From assembly GCA_029267465.1 (NCBI GenBank), contig JAJUIT010000005.1:1-34061 (forward strand): a DNA stretch of 34,061 nucleotides, in the 5' to 3' direction. Below the pieces are notes generated by a model. That model saw nothing but the letters and a program-made list of their open reading frames with translations, was not told where the DNA came from and did no database searches. Shown here one piece after another: positions 8,733-17,782 of this stretch (its first letter is position 1; each line of letters begins with the position of its first letter). Both the position numbers and the translations under genes were made by a program. This DNA comes from Synergistaceae bacterium. Lineage in GTDB: Bacteria > Synergistota > Synergistia > Synergistales > 79-D21.

Positions 8733-9503
8733 ATGGGAAGAAAAACTGCGGCCGCAGCGCTTTTGCTGTTGTTTTTCGGCTTTTCCCTCCCCGCGACAGG
8801 GCAGGAAGTCCGTTCCTACAGCGGGCACTTCACCCCTGCCTCCCGTGGAGAGGAACTGCTGAAAGCCCTGGTGGACTATACCGATCCTGATGCGGTCGAG
8901 ATGGTCCTGGACGGGGAGCCCGATGAAAACTGGAACGTCAGGGACCTCTTCTTTCACGTCAGGGGAGGGCGCTTTGCCGGGAAGATCCGGGTGGAGGACA
9001 TCGCCCTTTCGGCCTCCTTCGTCAGCTTCGACCCGCCGTCCGAGGGGCGGCCGCTTTCGGTGAAGAAGGCCCTGCGCAGCAACCTGAGGGTGAGCCTGCT
9101 CGAATCCGACGTGAACGCCGCTATCCGGATGTTCACCTCGGAAAGGGACGGCGACTGGAACGACGTGTCCGTCCGGTTCCTTCCGCCGCGGAACGTGGAG
9201 GCCCGGGGGCGGTACCACCTGAAGAACCCCGGGCTCGTCATCCTGGCGGAGGTGTCCACGGGGCTGGCGATCCGGGACGGCGTCGAAATCTGGCTGGAGG
9301 ACCCCCAGTTGAAAATCAACCGGGGGGAACAGACCGATACGGTAAGGGAGGCCATCCGGAAACTGCAGCCCGTGGTGGACATCCGCAAGTTCCCGTTTCC
9401 GGTCACCCTTTCGGTGCTGCAGGCAGGCCAGGGACGCCTCGAGATCGCCTCGCGGACGCCGCCCTGCCCCTTCGAGGGGATCGTTTACCGCTATTGCCGC
9501 TAG
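8733..9503 (+). CDS. Exported protein, possibly DUF2993/LmeA-like
   Basis: Signal sequence MGRKTAAAALLLLFFGFSLPATGQ; SD aaggagaagg; repeated beta-strand pattern resembling DUF2993 proteins. Confidence 0.6.
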   Translation: MGRKTAAAALLLLFFGFSLPATGQEVRSYSGHFTPASRGEELLKALVDYTDPDAVEMVLDGEPDENWNVRDLFFHVRGGRFAGKIRVEDIALSASFVSFDPPSEGRPLSVKKALRSNLRVSLLESDVNAAIRMFTSERDGDWNDVSVRFLPPRNVEARGRYHLKNPGLVILAEVSTGLAIRDGVEIWLEDPQLKINRGEQTDTVREAIRKLQPVVDIRKFPFPVTLSVLQAGQGRLEIASRTPPCPFEGIVYRYCR

Positions 9504-9520
9504 TCCTGGGGGGGATGGAC

Positions 9521-9880
9521 ATGTCGACGGAGGTCAAACCCGTTGTTTCCAAGGAAGAAACGTTCGACCGTCTGGAGATCCGCCTGGGCCGCGTGCTTTC
9601 CGCCGAGATCGAGCCCTCTTCTCCGAAGAAGGCCTACCGGATGGAGATCGATTTCGGCAAGTTTGGCAGGAAGACCAGCGTCGGGCGCTTCACGCAGCAT
9701 TCCCCGGAAGATCTGGTGGGCCGCCTCGTGATCGGGGTCCTGAACTTCGAACCCCGCAAGGTCGGGGAGGTCCTCTCCGAGGTGTTGGTCCTGGGGGTCC
9801 AGTTCCCGAAGGCCGACAGCGGTGAAGCGACCTTTCTGACTCCGGCCGCGGAGGCGAAGATCGGGGGAAAAGTTTTCTGA
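9521..9880 (+). CDS. tRNA-binding-domain protein, CsaA-like
   Basis: FDRLEIRLGRVLSAEIEPSSPKKAYRMEIDFGKFGRKTSVGRFTQH..LVGRLVIGVLNFEPRKVGEVLSEVLVLG resembles EMAP/Arc1p-type OB-fold tRNA-binding domains. Confidence 0.8.
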   Translation: MSTEVKPVVSKEETFDRLEIRLGRVLSAEIEPSSPKKAYRMEIDFGKFGRKTSVGRFTQHSPEDLVGRLVIGVLNFEPRKVGEVLSEVLVLGVQFPKADSGEATFLTPAAEAKIGGKVF

Positions 9881-9900
9881 CCCGGGGTTTTGAAAAAAAG

Positions 9901-9950
9901 CAGGAAGAAGAAGCCCGGGGGGCTACCGCCCCCCGGGCTTCTTCTTCCTG
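9901..9950. terminator. Bidirectional terminator hairpin between convergent genes
   Basis: Perfect 23-bp inverted repeat CAGGAAGAAGAAGCCCGGGGGGC / GCCCCCCGGGCTTCTTCTTCCTG with a 4-nt loop. Confidence 0.75.
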
Positions 9951-9979
9951 AGACATGCAGGAGATACCGTGTTGATTCG

Positions 9980-10840
9980 CTAACTCCCGTGCTTTGCGTT
10001 CCAGATTCTCGAATTGGGGAAGAAAAGGGGTTCTCCGTATTTCTTCACGCCGAAGTTCTTGATGATCAACTGGGCTTCTTCGCTTTCGAGCCAGTCCGCG
10101 AAGGCCAGGGCCTCATCGGCGTTCAGGCCCTGGAATTTGGAGGGATTGACCCGGATAACGGCGATAAGGTTGAGGAGGATCGGGTCCTTTTCCACCAGCG
10201 GAACAAGCCTGATTTCTTTTTTCATGGTCAGGTAGGTGGCCCGGTCCATCAGGATGTACGCCCCGCGCCTGTTTGCGAAGGCTGTTGCAGCGGCGTTGCC
10301 GAGCTTGCCCAGGGAATAAGTGATGTACCAGTCTCCCTCCGGCTTGATATGGGCGGCTTGCCAGACTTCCATCTCCTTCACGTGGGTGCCCGAGTTGTCT
10401 CCCCGGGTGACGAACGGAGCTCCCATGATGGCGATTCGGGTCAGGGCAGCCGAGGCGCTCTTCATGCCCTTGATGCCGGCCGGGTCGGAAGCGGGGCCGA
10501 GAATGACGAAGTCGTTGTACATGATGTCCCGGCGATCCACACCGTAACCGGCTGCGATGAATTGATCCTCCAGGGAGCGGGCGTGGACCATGACGATGTC
10601 GAACTTCCCGGACTTTGCCTTTTCAAGTGTAGCCCCGGTGCCAGCTCCCTCGAAGGTGACCAGGGTTCCCGTCTTGCTCTTGTAGGCTTCAGCAAGGACG
10701 GGAACGATTCCTGCGTCGATGGGGCCGATCGTGCTCGACATCCGGACCGTTCCCGCGCCCATTGCAGGCAGGGCAGCCAGGACAGCCAGAGAAAAGACCA
10801 GGAGTGCCAGCGTGATCCGTTTCAGTGCCGTGCGTTTCAT
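9980..10840 (-). CDS. ABC transporter substrate-binding protein, TupA/PstS-like
   Basis: Signal peptide; VRMSSTIGPIDAGIVPVLAEAYKSKTGTLVTFEGAGTGATLEKAKSGKFDIVMVHARSLEDQF; FVTRGDNSGTHVKEMEVW. Confidence 0.8.
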   Translation of the reverse strand: MKRTALKRITLALLVFSLAVLAALPAMGAGTVRMSSTIGPIDAGIVPVLAEAYKSKTGTLVTFEGAGTGATLEKAKSGKFDIVMVHARSLEDQFIAAGYGVDRRDIMYNDFVILGPASDPAGIKGMKSASAALTRIAIMGAPFVTRGDNSGTHVKEMEVWQAAHIKPEGDWYITYSLGKLGNAAATAFANRRGAYILMDRATYLTMKKEIRLVPLVEKDPILLNLIAVIRVNPSKFQGLNADEALAFADWLESEEAQLIIKNFGVKKYGEPLFFPNSRIWNAKHGS

Positions 10841-10871
10841 CGGTGGTTTCCTCCTCGCTCGGGATGCCGGG

Positions 10872-11711
10872 CTATTGGGCCTTTGCGTTCGGGAAGAAGA
10901 GCGGCTTGCCCATCATCTTGAAGTCGGCGATGACCTTCTGCCCGCGCGGGGAAGCCATCCAGGCGGAAAAGCGTTCGGCCAGGTCTACCCGCAATCCTTG
11001 GGCTCGGCTGGGGTCTACCACAATGACGCTGTACTGGTTGAAGAGCTTTTTATCTCCCTCAACGAGGATAACGAGCGGCGGATTTCCCTTGAAGTTGGAC
11101 TCGTACTTGATGAAAGTCCCGCGGTCGGTTAGGGTGTAGCCGTTTAGTTCGCCGGCCACGCCAAGCGTCTCGATCATGCCCTGCCCCACGGAAAGGTACC
11201 AGCTTTCCCTGTCGGGGGTCGCCACGCCGGCCTCCTTCCAGAGGCGGAGTTCCGCCATGTGGGTCCCGGACCTGTCTCCGCGGCTGGCAAAGGGTGCCTT
11301 TTTCGCGGCGATGGCCTTCAGGGCTTCCGCCGCCGTTTTCCCTTTCACCTTCGCGGGATCGCCGGCGGGCCCCACGAGAACGAAATCGTTGAACATGACC
11401 TCGCGGCGGCTCTTGCCGTATTCTTCCTTCATGAAAGCGGCCTCTGCCTCGGGGTCGTGCACAAGCAGCACGTCGACATCGCCGTTCTTGCCGTACTGCA
11501 GCGCTTTGCCGGTGCCGACGGCGACCCACTGAAGCTCGATTCCCGTGTCCTTCTGGAAGAAGGGGGCCAGGTAGTCCAAAAGGCCGGTGTTGTCCGTGCT
11601 GGTTGTCGTGGCCATCCTCAGGACCGGGGCCTTGGCCATCGCCATGGCGCCCAGTGCCAGGACAAGCACCAGGGCCAATGTTGTTGCGATTTTCCATCCG
11701 CGCTGCACCAA
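10872..11711 (-). CDS. tupA: Tungstate ABC transporter substrate-binding protein, TupA-like
   Basis: LRMATTTSTDNTGLLDYLAPFFQKDTGIELQWVAVGTGKALQYGKNGDVDVLLVHDPEAEAAFMKEEYG..SRREVMFNDFVLVGP; FASRGDRSGTHMAELRLW. Start TTG 11711 (or GTG 11708) after GGAGG; the ORF call from 11843 extends into the leader. Confidence 0.8.
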   Translation of the reverse strand: MVQRGWKIATTLALVLVLALGAMAMAKAPVLRMATTTSTDNTGLLDYLAPFFQKDTGIELQWVAVGTGKALQYGKNGDVDVLLVHDPEAEAAFMKEEYGKSRREVMFNDFVLVGPAGDPAKVKGKTAAEALKAIAAKKAPFASRGDRSGTHMAELRLWKEAGVATPDRESWYLSVGQGMIETLGVAGELNGYTLTDRGTFIKYESNFKGNPPLVILVEGDKKLFNQYSVIVVDPSRAQGLRVDLAERFSAWMASPRGQKVIADFKMMGKPLFFPNAKAQ

Positions 11712-11736
11712 CTTAATCGCCTCCTGAAGCAAGATT

Positions 11737-11779
11737 CCCCCCGTAACTGGGGGGGAGGGGCCCCTAAAAGGGGCCCCTC
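11737..11779 (-). promoter_or_regulatory. Two adjacent GC-rich hairpins in the tupA-like 5' leader
   Basis: CCCCCC-GTAACT-GGGGGG (11737-11754) and GAGGGGCCCCT-AAA-AGGGGCCCCTC (11755-11779), immediately upstream of the GGAGG SD and start. Confidence 0.5.
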
Positions 11780-11801
11780 GGGGCTCGAGAAAGCGGGGAA
11801 C

Positions 11802-11840
11802 AAAAACAGGCCGCCCCCGTTGGCGGAAGGCGGCCTGTTT
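11802..11840 (-). terminator. Rho-independent terminator (minus strand), within the tupA-like leader
   Basis: AAACAGGCCGCC (11804-11815) / GGCGGCCTGTTT (11829-11840), 12-bp perfect stem, followed on the minus strand by a T run (GTTTTTG). Confidence 0.75.
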
Positions 11841-11970
11841 CAAAGCCCGCGAATCTCCTTTCCAAACGGGAGGCTCCCCCGTTTCCAGGGAAACCCATCG
11901 GCCAGCCGCCGTGGGGATATCCCTTTAGGATCGGCAGGCTCGGAGAGAATATTTAATTTGTCCGGTCACC

Positions 11971-11999
11971 TTTATACCAAAAAAAACTTTCCCTTGCAA
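11971..11999 (-). promoter_or_regulatory. Candidate sigma70-type promoter for the tupA-like leader
   Basis: Minus strand TTGCAA (11994-11999), 17-nt spacer, TATAAA (11971-11976). Confidence 0.55.
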
Positions 12000-12079
12000 G
12001 GGGGCATTGCCTCGTTTCGGCGGCAAAGGCGGCCCGCTTCCCGAAGTTCGAAAACACCGAAAGGCTGCGGGAAGGAGTT

Positions 12080-13231
12080 CTAGCCCAGGACCTTCGCCAG
12101 GAGGGTCGTAAAGACCACCATGCAGACGATGGCCATGGGGTAGGTGGCTCCATAGCCGGCGCTGCACTCCTCCCCGCCGGTCGCCTCGATGGCCGCTCCA
12201 AGACCCGGGGTGCTGGTCATGGCCCCGCAGATCGCTCCGGCCAGCAGGATCCAGTTCAGCTTCCAGACCGTTCTGCCCAGGAGGTATCCCGCCAGCTCCG
12301 CCGCCAGGGCGGAAACCGCACCGATGCCGACGAGCAGGAAGCCGTGCTCCATCAGGGCGTCGGTCATCTGGGGCCCGGCCATCAGTCCCACGACCGCCAG
12401 GAAATAGGCTAGCGAAAGTTCGCGGATCGCCGTCAGGGTCTTTTTTTCCATCCGCATGGGCAAGGGGCCGAGACGGCCGAAAGCCCCCAGGGCCAGGGCG
12501 GCGATGAGCCCGCCCCCGGTGCTGCCGAGGGAGACGGGGCTTCCCAGCACCGGGACGGTGACGCTGCCGAGCAGGATGCCCAAAACGATGCAGACGACGA
12601 AGGACAGCACGGAAAAGGGAATCGATTCCTGGACGGATCGGTCTTTTTCTCCCGAGCGGTAAAAATCCCTGTAGATCGATGCCAGCTCCTCGCGCTCCTT
12701 TTTCACGTCGATCCGGAAAATCGCCGGTGCAAGCTGGACGAACAGGACCACCGCCAGCACCCCGAAGGGATAGGCGAGCGTATAGCCCACCGTCACCAGG
12801 GGATTGCCCCCCGTGGTTTCCAGCGCCGCCCCCAGTCCCGGCGAACTGGTCAGGGCCCCCGTGTAGGTTCCGGCCACCAGCAGGGGTTCAACGCCGGACG
12901 CCAGGTGTGCCATCGCGTAGGTGCAGAGGGCACCGACCCCTGTGACGATCACCCCCAGGACGACGAACTTCATCCCGTACTTTTTCACCACCAGGACGAT
13001 GTCCTCCGCCGAGAGCAACCCCACCGCCACGACGAAGAGCATGAGGTTCCAGTTGAACAGCTCGTAGGAAATTTTCACTTTCAGCAGCCCCAGAACCAGG
13101 CCGGTGAAAAGGGCCCCGGAAGTTCCCAGGCTGAGGTTCCTGAACCGGACCCTCCCGAGCAGAAGGCCCGAGGCGACCGCGAAGCTCAGGACAAGAAGCT
13201 GGTTGTTGAGAAGCTTGACCAGGAAATCCAC
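12080..13231 (-). CDS. Membrane transporter, AspT/YidE/YbjL antiporter family
   Basis: Multiple hydrophobic helices and an internal duplication: GTYTGALTSSPGLGAALETTGGNPLVTVGYTLAYPFG and AGAICGAMTSTPGLGAAIEATGGEECSAGYGATYPMA. Confidence 0.85.
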   Translation of the reverse strand: MDFLVKLLNNQLLVLSFAVASGLLLGRVRFRNLSLGTSGALFTGLVLGLLKVKISYELFNWNLMLFVVAVGLLSAEDIVLVVKKYGMKFVVLGVIVTGVGALCTYAMAHLASGVEPLLVAGTYTGALTSSPGLGAALETTGGNPLVTVGYTLAYPFGVLAVVLFVQLAPAIFRIDVKKEREELASIYRDFYRSGEKDRSVQESIPFSVLSFVVCIVLGILLGSVTVPVLGSPVSLGSTGGGLIAALALGAFGRLGPLPMRMEKKTLTAIRELSLAYFLAVVGLMAGPQMTDALMEHGFLLVGIGAVSALAAELAGYLLGRTVWKLNWILLAGAICGAMTSTPGLGAAIEATGGEECSAGYGATYPMAIVCMVVFTTLLAKVLG

Positions 13232-13374
13232 GATGAACGTCCCTCCCGACCTTCCGCGCGAGCGGTGCGATCCGACGTGCCTATTCTACCGGATTCCTCC
13301 CGCCCTTGAATTCATTTCTCCCTTTCCCTAACATGGAAAGGCCCCGATCGGGTTTGCGAAGGAGGCCTGCCGAA

Positions 13375-14778
13375 ATGGAATACCGAATCGAGAAAGACTC
13401 CTTGGGAGAAGTGAAGGTTCCCGCGGACAAGCTCTACGGCGCCCAGTCCCAGAGAAGCATCGACAACTTTCGGATCGGCTGGGAAAAGATGCCGGACGAG
13501 ATCATCCGCGCGTTTGCGGTCCTGAAGAAAGCCTCTGCCCTGGCCAACCGGAAGCTCGGCGTCCTTGACGAGGCGAGAGCCTCGGCCATCGCGAAGGCGG
13601 CCGACGAGATCCTGGAAGGAAAGCTGGCGGGCAACTTCGGGCTTTCCGTCTGGCAGACGGGAAGCGGGACCCAGTCGAACATGAACGTGAACGAGGTCCT
13701 GGCCAACCGGGCGAACCAGATCCTGAACGACCCCGAAAGGGCCGTTCACCCGAACAACCACGTGAACAAGTCCCAGAGCTCCAACGACACCTTCCCGGCC
13801 GCCATGCATATCGCGGCCGTGACCGAGCTGGAAGACCGCCTTCTCCCCTCCCTGGAGAAGCTGAGAGGAACCCTCGCCGAAAAGTCCGACCGGTACATGG
13901 ACCTGGTGAAGACGGGGCGGACCCATCTTCAGGACGCCACGCCCCTCACCCTCGGCCAGGAGATCAGCGGCTGGGTGAGGATGCTGGAGCGCAACGGGCA
14001 GATGATCCGTTCGAGCCTGGAGTACCTGCGGGACCTGGCCCTGGGGGGTACCGCCGTCGGAACGGGGCTGAACGCCCCCGAGGGCTTCGACGTGGAGGTG
14101 GCGGCCCAGATCTCGCTTTTGACCGGAAAAAGCTTCCGGACGGCCCCGAACAAGTTTCATTCCCTGACCAGCAAGGACGAGCTGGTGTTCGCCCACGGCG
14201 CTCTGAAGGCCCTGGCGGCCGACCTCCTGAAGATCGTCAACGACGTGCGCTGGCTGGCTTCGGGGCCCCGCTGCGGGATCGGCGAGATCCGGATCCCGGA
14301 GAACGAACCGGGCAGCTCCATCATGCCGGGGAAGGTCAACCCGACCCAGTGCGAGGCGGTTTCCATGGTCGTGGCGCAGGTCATGGGCAACGACGTGACG
14401 GTCGCCTTTGCAGCCAGCCAGGGGAATTTCGAGCTCAACGTCTACATGCCCGTTTTGATCTACAATTTCCTGCAGTCGGTCCGGCTCTTGTCCGACGCCA
14501 TGGTCTCCTTCAACGACCATTGCGCCGTCGGGATCGAGGCGGACGAGAAGCGCATCGCTTCGTTCGTGACGAACTCCCTGATGAACGTGACGGCCCTGAA
14601 CCCGATCATCGGCTACGACAAGGCGGCGGAGATCGCGAAGAAGGCGCACAGGGAGGGAACCAACCTGAAAGCGGCCGCCATGGCGCTGGGATACCTCACG
14701 GAAGACGAGTTCGACAGGGCGATGGACCTGAAGGCCATGTGCCGTCCACGGAAAGCCGAAGGAGGAAAAGAGCGATGA
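13375..14778 (+). CDS. fumC: Class II fumarate hydratase
   Basis: [77 protein letters not shown]. Start ATG 13375 after AAGGAGG. Confidence 0.95.
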   Translation: MEYRIEKDSLGEVKVPADKLYGAQSQRSIDNFRIGWEKMPDEIIRAFAVLKKASALANRKLGVLDEARASAIAKAADEILEGKLAGNFGLSVWQTGSGTQSNMNVNEVLANRANQILNDPERAVHPNNHVNKSQSSNDTFPAAMHIAAVTELEDRLLPSLEKLRGTLAEKSDRYMDLVKTGRTHLQDATPLTLGQEISGWVRMLERNGQMIRSSLEYLRDLALGGTAVGTGLNAPEGFDVEVAAQISLLTGKSFRTAPNKFHSLTSKDELVFAHGALKALAADLLKIVNDVRWLASGPRCGIGEIRIPENEPGSSIMPGKVNPTQCEAVSMVVAQVMGNDVTVAFAASQGNFELNVYMPVLIYNFLQSVRLLSDAMVSFNDHCAVGIEADEKRIASFVTNSLMNVTALNPIIGYDKAAEIAKKAHREGTNLKAAAMALGYLTEDEFDRAMDLKAMCRPRKAEGGKER

Positions 14779-16103
14779 TGTCAAAGGACGAACGGATCGA
14801 AAAGGCGGCCAGGCCTGCCCAGGACGCCATGGAGCTGCACCCCTTCTACCGGGGGAAAATGCAGACGGCCCCGAAATGCTGCGTGCGGGACCTAGGCGAT
14901 TTCGCCATCTGGTACACCCCGGGGGTCGCCGCCCCCTGCAAGGCCATCAGCGAGGACGTTTCCCTCTCGTACGAGTACACCAACCGGGCAAACCTCGTGG
15001 CGGTGGTGAGCGACGGGACGAGGGTCCTGGGGCTGGGGGACATCGGACCGGAAGCGGGCATGCCCGTCATGGAGGGAAAGGCGCTGCTGTTCAAGTACCT
15101 GGGCGGGGTCGACGCGGTCGCGATCTGCCTGGACACGAAGGACCCCGACAAGATCGTCGAAACCGTTCGGATCCTGGCGCCCAGTTTCGGAGGGATCAAC
15201 CTCGAGGACATCGAGCAGCCCAAGTGCTTCTACATCCTCGACGAGCTGCGAAAGGACTGCAAGATTCCCGTCTGGCACGACGACCAGCAGGGGACCGCGG
15301 CCGTGAACCTGGCCGGGCTGTACAGCGGTCTGAAGATCGTCGGCAAGAAGATCGACGAGGTGAAGGTGCGCTTCTTCGGCGCCGGCGCGGCCAGCGTCGC
15401 CACGGCGAGGATCCTGATCAAGGCCGGGGTGAAGCCCGGGAACATCATCATGGCCGACAGCCGGGGAACGCTCCACAAGGGACGGACGGACCTGGAGGGA
15501 GATTACGGCGTCAAGCGCCACTTCGCCCAGACCACCAACCCGGAGGGGGTCACGGGAGGGCCGGAGGTGCTCTTCAGGGACGCGGACGTGGTCTACTGCT
15601 ACACCAAGCCGGGGCCCGACGTGGTGAAGCCCGAGTGGGTCAAAAGCATGGCCCGCGACGCGATCCTCTTCGCCTGCGCCAACCCGGTCCCCGAGATCTG
15701 GCCCTGGGAGGCGAAGGAAGCCGGGGCCCGCATCGTGGCCACGGGCCGCTCCGACTTCCCGAACCAGGTCAACAATTCCCTGGGATTCCCCGGGATCTTC
15801 CGCGGGACGCTCGACGTTCAGGCCTCGACGATCACGGACGAGATGTGCATCGAGGCGGCCCGGACCCTTTCCGCCTGCGCGGAAAAGATCGGCCTCTCCG
15901 AAGACTACCTGATCCCGACCATGGACCAGGCCTGGGTTTACCCGGAAGTGGCGGCGGCGGTAGGCATGAAGGCCATCGAGCAGGGGATCGCCCGGAAGAC
16001 CTACACCCGGGAAGAACTGCTGAAGATCGCCACCGAGAAGATCCAGTACGCCCAGCGGATGACGGGCTGCCTCACCGAGAACGGGTTCATCAAGCTCCCG
16101 TAG
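14775..16103 (+). CDS. Malic enzyme (malate dehydrogenase, decarboxylating)
   Basis: [82 protein letters not shown] overlap with fumC. Confidence 0.95.
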   Translation: MMSKDERIEKAARPAQDAMELHPFYRGKMQTAPKCCVRDLGDFAIWYTPGVAAPCKAISEDVSLSYEYTNRANLVAVVSDGTRVLGLGDIGPEAGMPVMEGKALLFKYLGGVDAVAICLDTKDPDKIVETVRILAPSFGGINLEDIEQPKCFYILDELRKDCKIPVWHDDQQGTAAVNLAGLYSGLKIVGKKIDEVKVRFFGAGAASVATARILIKAGVKPGNIIMADSRGTLHKGRTDLEGDYGVKRHFAQTTNPEGVTGGPEVLFRDADVVYCYTKPGPDVVKPEWVKSMARDAILFACANPVPEIWPWEAKEAGARIVATGRSDFPNQVNNSLGFPGIFRGTLDVQASTITDEMCIEAARTLSACAEKIGLSEDYLIPTMDQAWVYPEVAAAVGMKAIEQGIARKTYTREELLKIATEKIQYAQRMTGCLTENGFIKLP

Positions 16104-16108
16104 GAGCC

Positions 16109-17587
16109 CTAGAGCGGCCTTGTTCCTGCTTCGAAGCGGATTTCCCGCGTTTGGGGAACAAGGCCGCTCTCTTTCCGCAGGAACCGCTGTTCCCACAGGG
16201 AAAGGAAAAGACAGGTCAGCGTGACGGTGCTTGAATCCCGGTCCGGCTGTTCCAGTCGGCTTCTTTCTCCTTCTGGAATGAAACCCGGGACGGGGTTTTT
16301 CCTGAAGAAGCCCGCGAAGGGTCCGCTCGTGCAGAGCCTCGTCCGGGGCCAGCCGGTTCCGCCCTTTTTCTCCATGGCCGGGCAGCCTGGCAGGTTTTCC
16401 TGGAGGATGCCCTTGAGAAGGTGCTTCAAGTGTCCATTCCGGGTGTACCGAAACGGCATGGGGATCTTCAGGGATTCCTCGACGGCCGTTCTCTGGGAGA
16501 AGGGGGCATGGAGGCTTTTGCCGAGGGAAAAGGCCTGCTGCCGGTAGCGGTTGAACCAGTGGCCCGAGAAGAAGACCATGAACGCGCACAGTTCAGCCTG
16601 CCGGTTAAGGATCTCCCTTTCCGGGGAACGGAAGCAAAAGCGCGCCAGGACATATTCGAGGCGTCTTTCGAAAGCCCTCTCGACCGCCCTTGAGCCCAGG
16701 ATCCTCTCGACCAGCCGGATGTCGGAGGTGCTGTAGCTTTTCGCGGCAAACCCTTCCGGGTCCTCCGCAGGCCGGCACGCCCTTCCTTTCTGCTCTTCCG
16801 TTTCCGGTGCGTAAACCTGCTTGACGGCGGAAAAGCCGAAAAGCGTGTCGGCGTAGTCGCCGCTGAAGAAAAGCCGGGAAGATCTCCGGAAGGCTCTCGA
16901 GTTGAAAACGGGCTGGAAAACAGTCACCGGAAAGATTTGGCCGGTCTCTTCCAGCGCATCAAGGCTCAAGGAGGGCAGGTCGCTTTCCTGGATCTCGATC
17001 CTTTGGGGACGGATTCCCAGCTCCCGGGCAGATTGTTCGGCGTACTCCCTTTCGAACCGGAACTCCGGGCTGTCGCACCCCACGAAAACCGCTTCAGAGG
17101 AATCGCCAAGCCGCCATTTCAGGAGGGTCGAGTCCACTCCGCCCGAAAAGAGAACCGCCTTCTCCCTCCGATCTGAAAACAGCTCCAGGGCTTGATCCAG
17201 GGAGCCGAGGACGCGTTTTGCGGCAATCGAAGGATCGGTTTCTCCCCGCGGCTCAAGCCGTTCCTGGAAGACGGGACGGAATCTCCCGGAATCCAGGTCG
17301 ATTTCGAGGGTCTGGCCATGGGCGACCCTGCGGATGGGTCCGAACTCGGTGCGGTGTCCCGGCATGTCCGGGAAGAGCAGCAGGTCCGCCAGCCAATCGT
17401 CTGTCAGTGGGAAGTTTCGGCCGGGCAGAGATTCGAGGGCGTTGCGGAAATGATCGGTTACGATAAGGCTCCCGTTGGCTCCCGCCAGGAAAAACAGGTC
17501 AGCGGTGGAGTTGATCGATCGGTACAGGAAAAGGCGCCGGAGTGTCCCCCCCTGGTCCTGCAGGCAAACCAGGGTGCCTTCTTCCAC
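16109..17587 (-). CDS. Asparagine-synthase-like protein, paralog 1 (N-terminus probably extends to about 17739 through a frameshift)
   Basis: VLFSGGVDSTLLKWRLG, VGCDSPEFRFEREYAEQSAREL, FFSGDYADTLFGF, KKGGTGWPRTRLCTSGPFAGFF. The annotated start is a GTG (17585-17587); homologous sequence continues upstream without an ATG/GTG/TTG in frame. Confidence 0.8.
   Translation of the reverse strand: MEEGTLVCLQDQGGTLRRLFLYRSINSTADLFFLAGANGSLIVTDHFRNALESLPGRNFPLTDDWLADLLLFPDMPGHRTEFGPIRRVAHGQTLEIDLDSGRFRPVFQERLEPRGETDPSIAAKRVLGSLDQALELFSDRREKAVLFSGGVDSTLLKWRLGDSSEAVFVGCDSPEFRFEREYAEQSARELGIRPQRIEIQESDLPSLSLDALEETGQIFPVTVFQPVFNSRAFRRSSRLFFSGDYADTLFGFSAVKQVYAPETEEQKGRACRPAEDPEGFAAKSYSTSDIRLVERILGSRAVERAFERRLEYVLARFCFRSPEREILNRQAELCAFMVFFSGHWFNRYRQQAFSLGKSLHAPFSQRTAVEESLKIPMPFRYTRNGHLKHLLKGILQENLPGCPAMEKKGGTGWPRTRLCTSGPFAGFFRKNPVPGFIPEGERSRLEQPDRDSSTVTLTCLFLSLWEQRFLRKESGLVPQTREIRFEAGTRPL
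16111..16170. terminator. Long-stem hairpin between convergent genes
   Basis: AGAGCGGCCTTGTTCC (16111-16126) / GGAACAAGGCCGCTCT (16155-16170), perfect 16-bp arms, 28-nt loop; lies over the 3' end of the minus-strand gene. Confidence 0.55.
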
Positions 17588-17782
17588 GCAGCGGGCAATG
17601 CGGCTCCATTGGGGATCAGGGCACGCCAGGTCGACGCGCTTTGTTGCGGCTTTCCGGAGAAAATCTCCGAGGAGAAGAGAGGGCTCCCCACCAGGCCGGG
17701 CTTCCCTCCCGCAGGGGGGCTGCCTCGGGGTTGGTCCACAAAAAGCGGAGGTGCCGGAAGGGAGGTGTTCCCCCTAAGCGGT

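Noticed and set aside
7848-9218. 456-aa minus-strand ORF
   Set aside because: Shadow of the HpaI-type aldolase and exported-protein genes; no recognisable domain.
11755-11779. GAGGGGCCCCT/AGGGGCCCCTC hairpin as an intrinsic terminator
   Set aside because: No T run follows on either strand; more likely leader structure near the SD.
13312-14784. 490-aa minus-strand ORF
   Set aside because: Antisense to fumC, whose motifs are unambiguous.
14892-16589. 565-aa minus-strand ORF
   Set aside because: Antisense to malic enzyme; composition is shadow-like.
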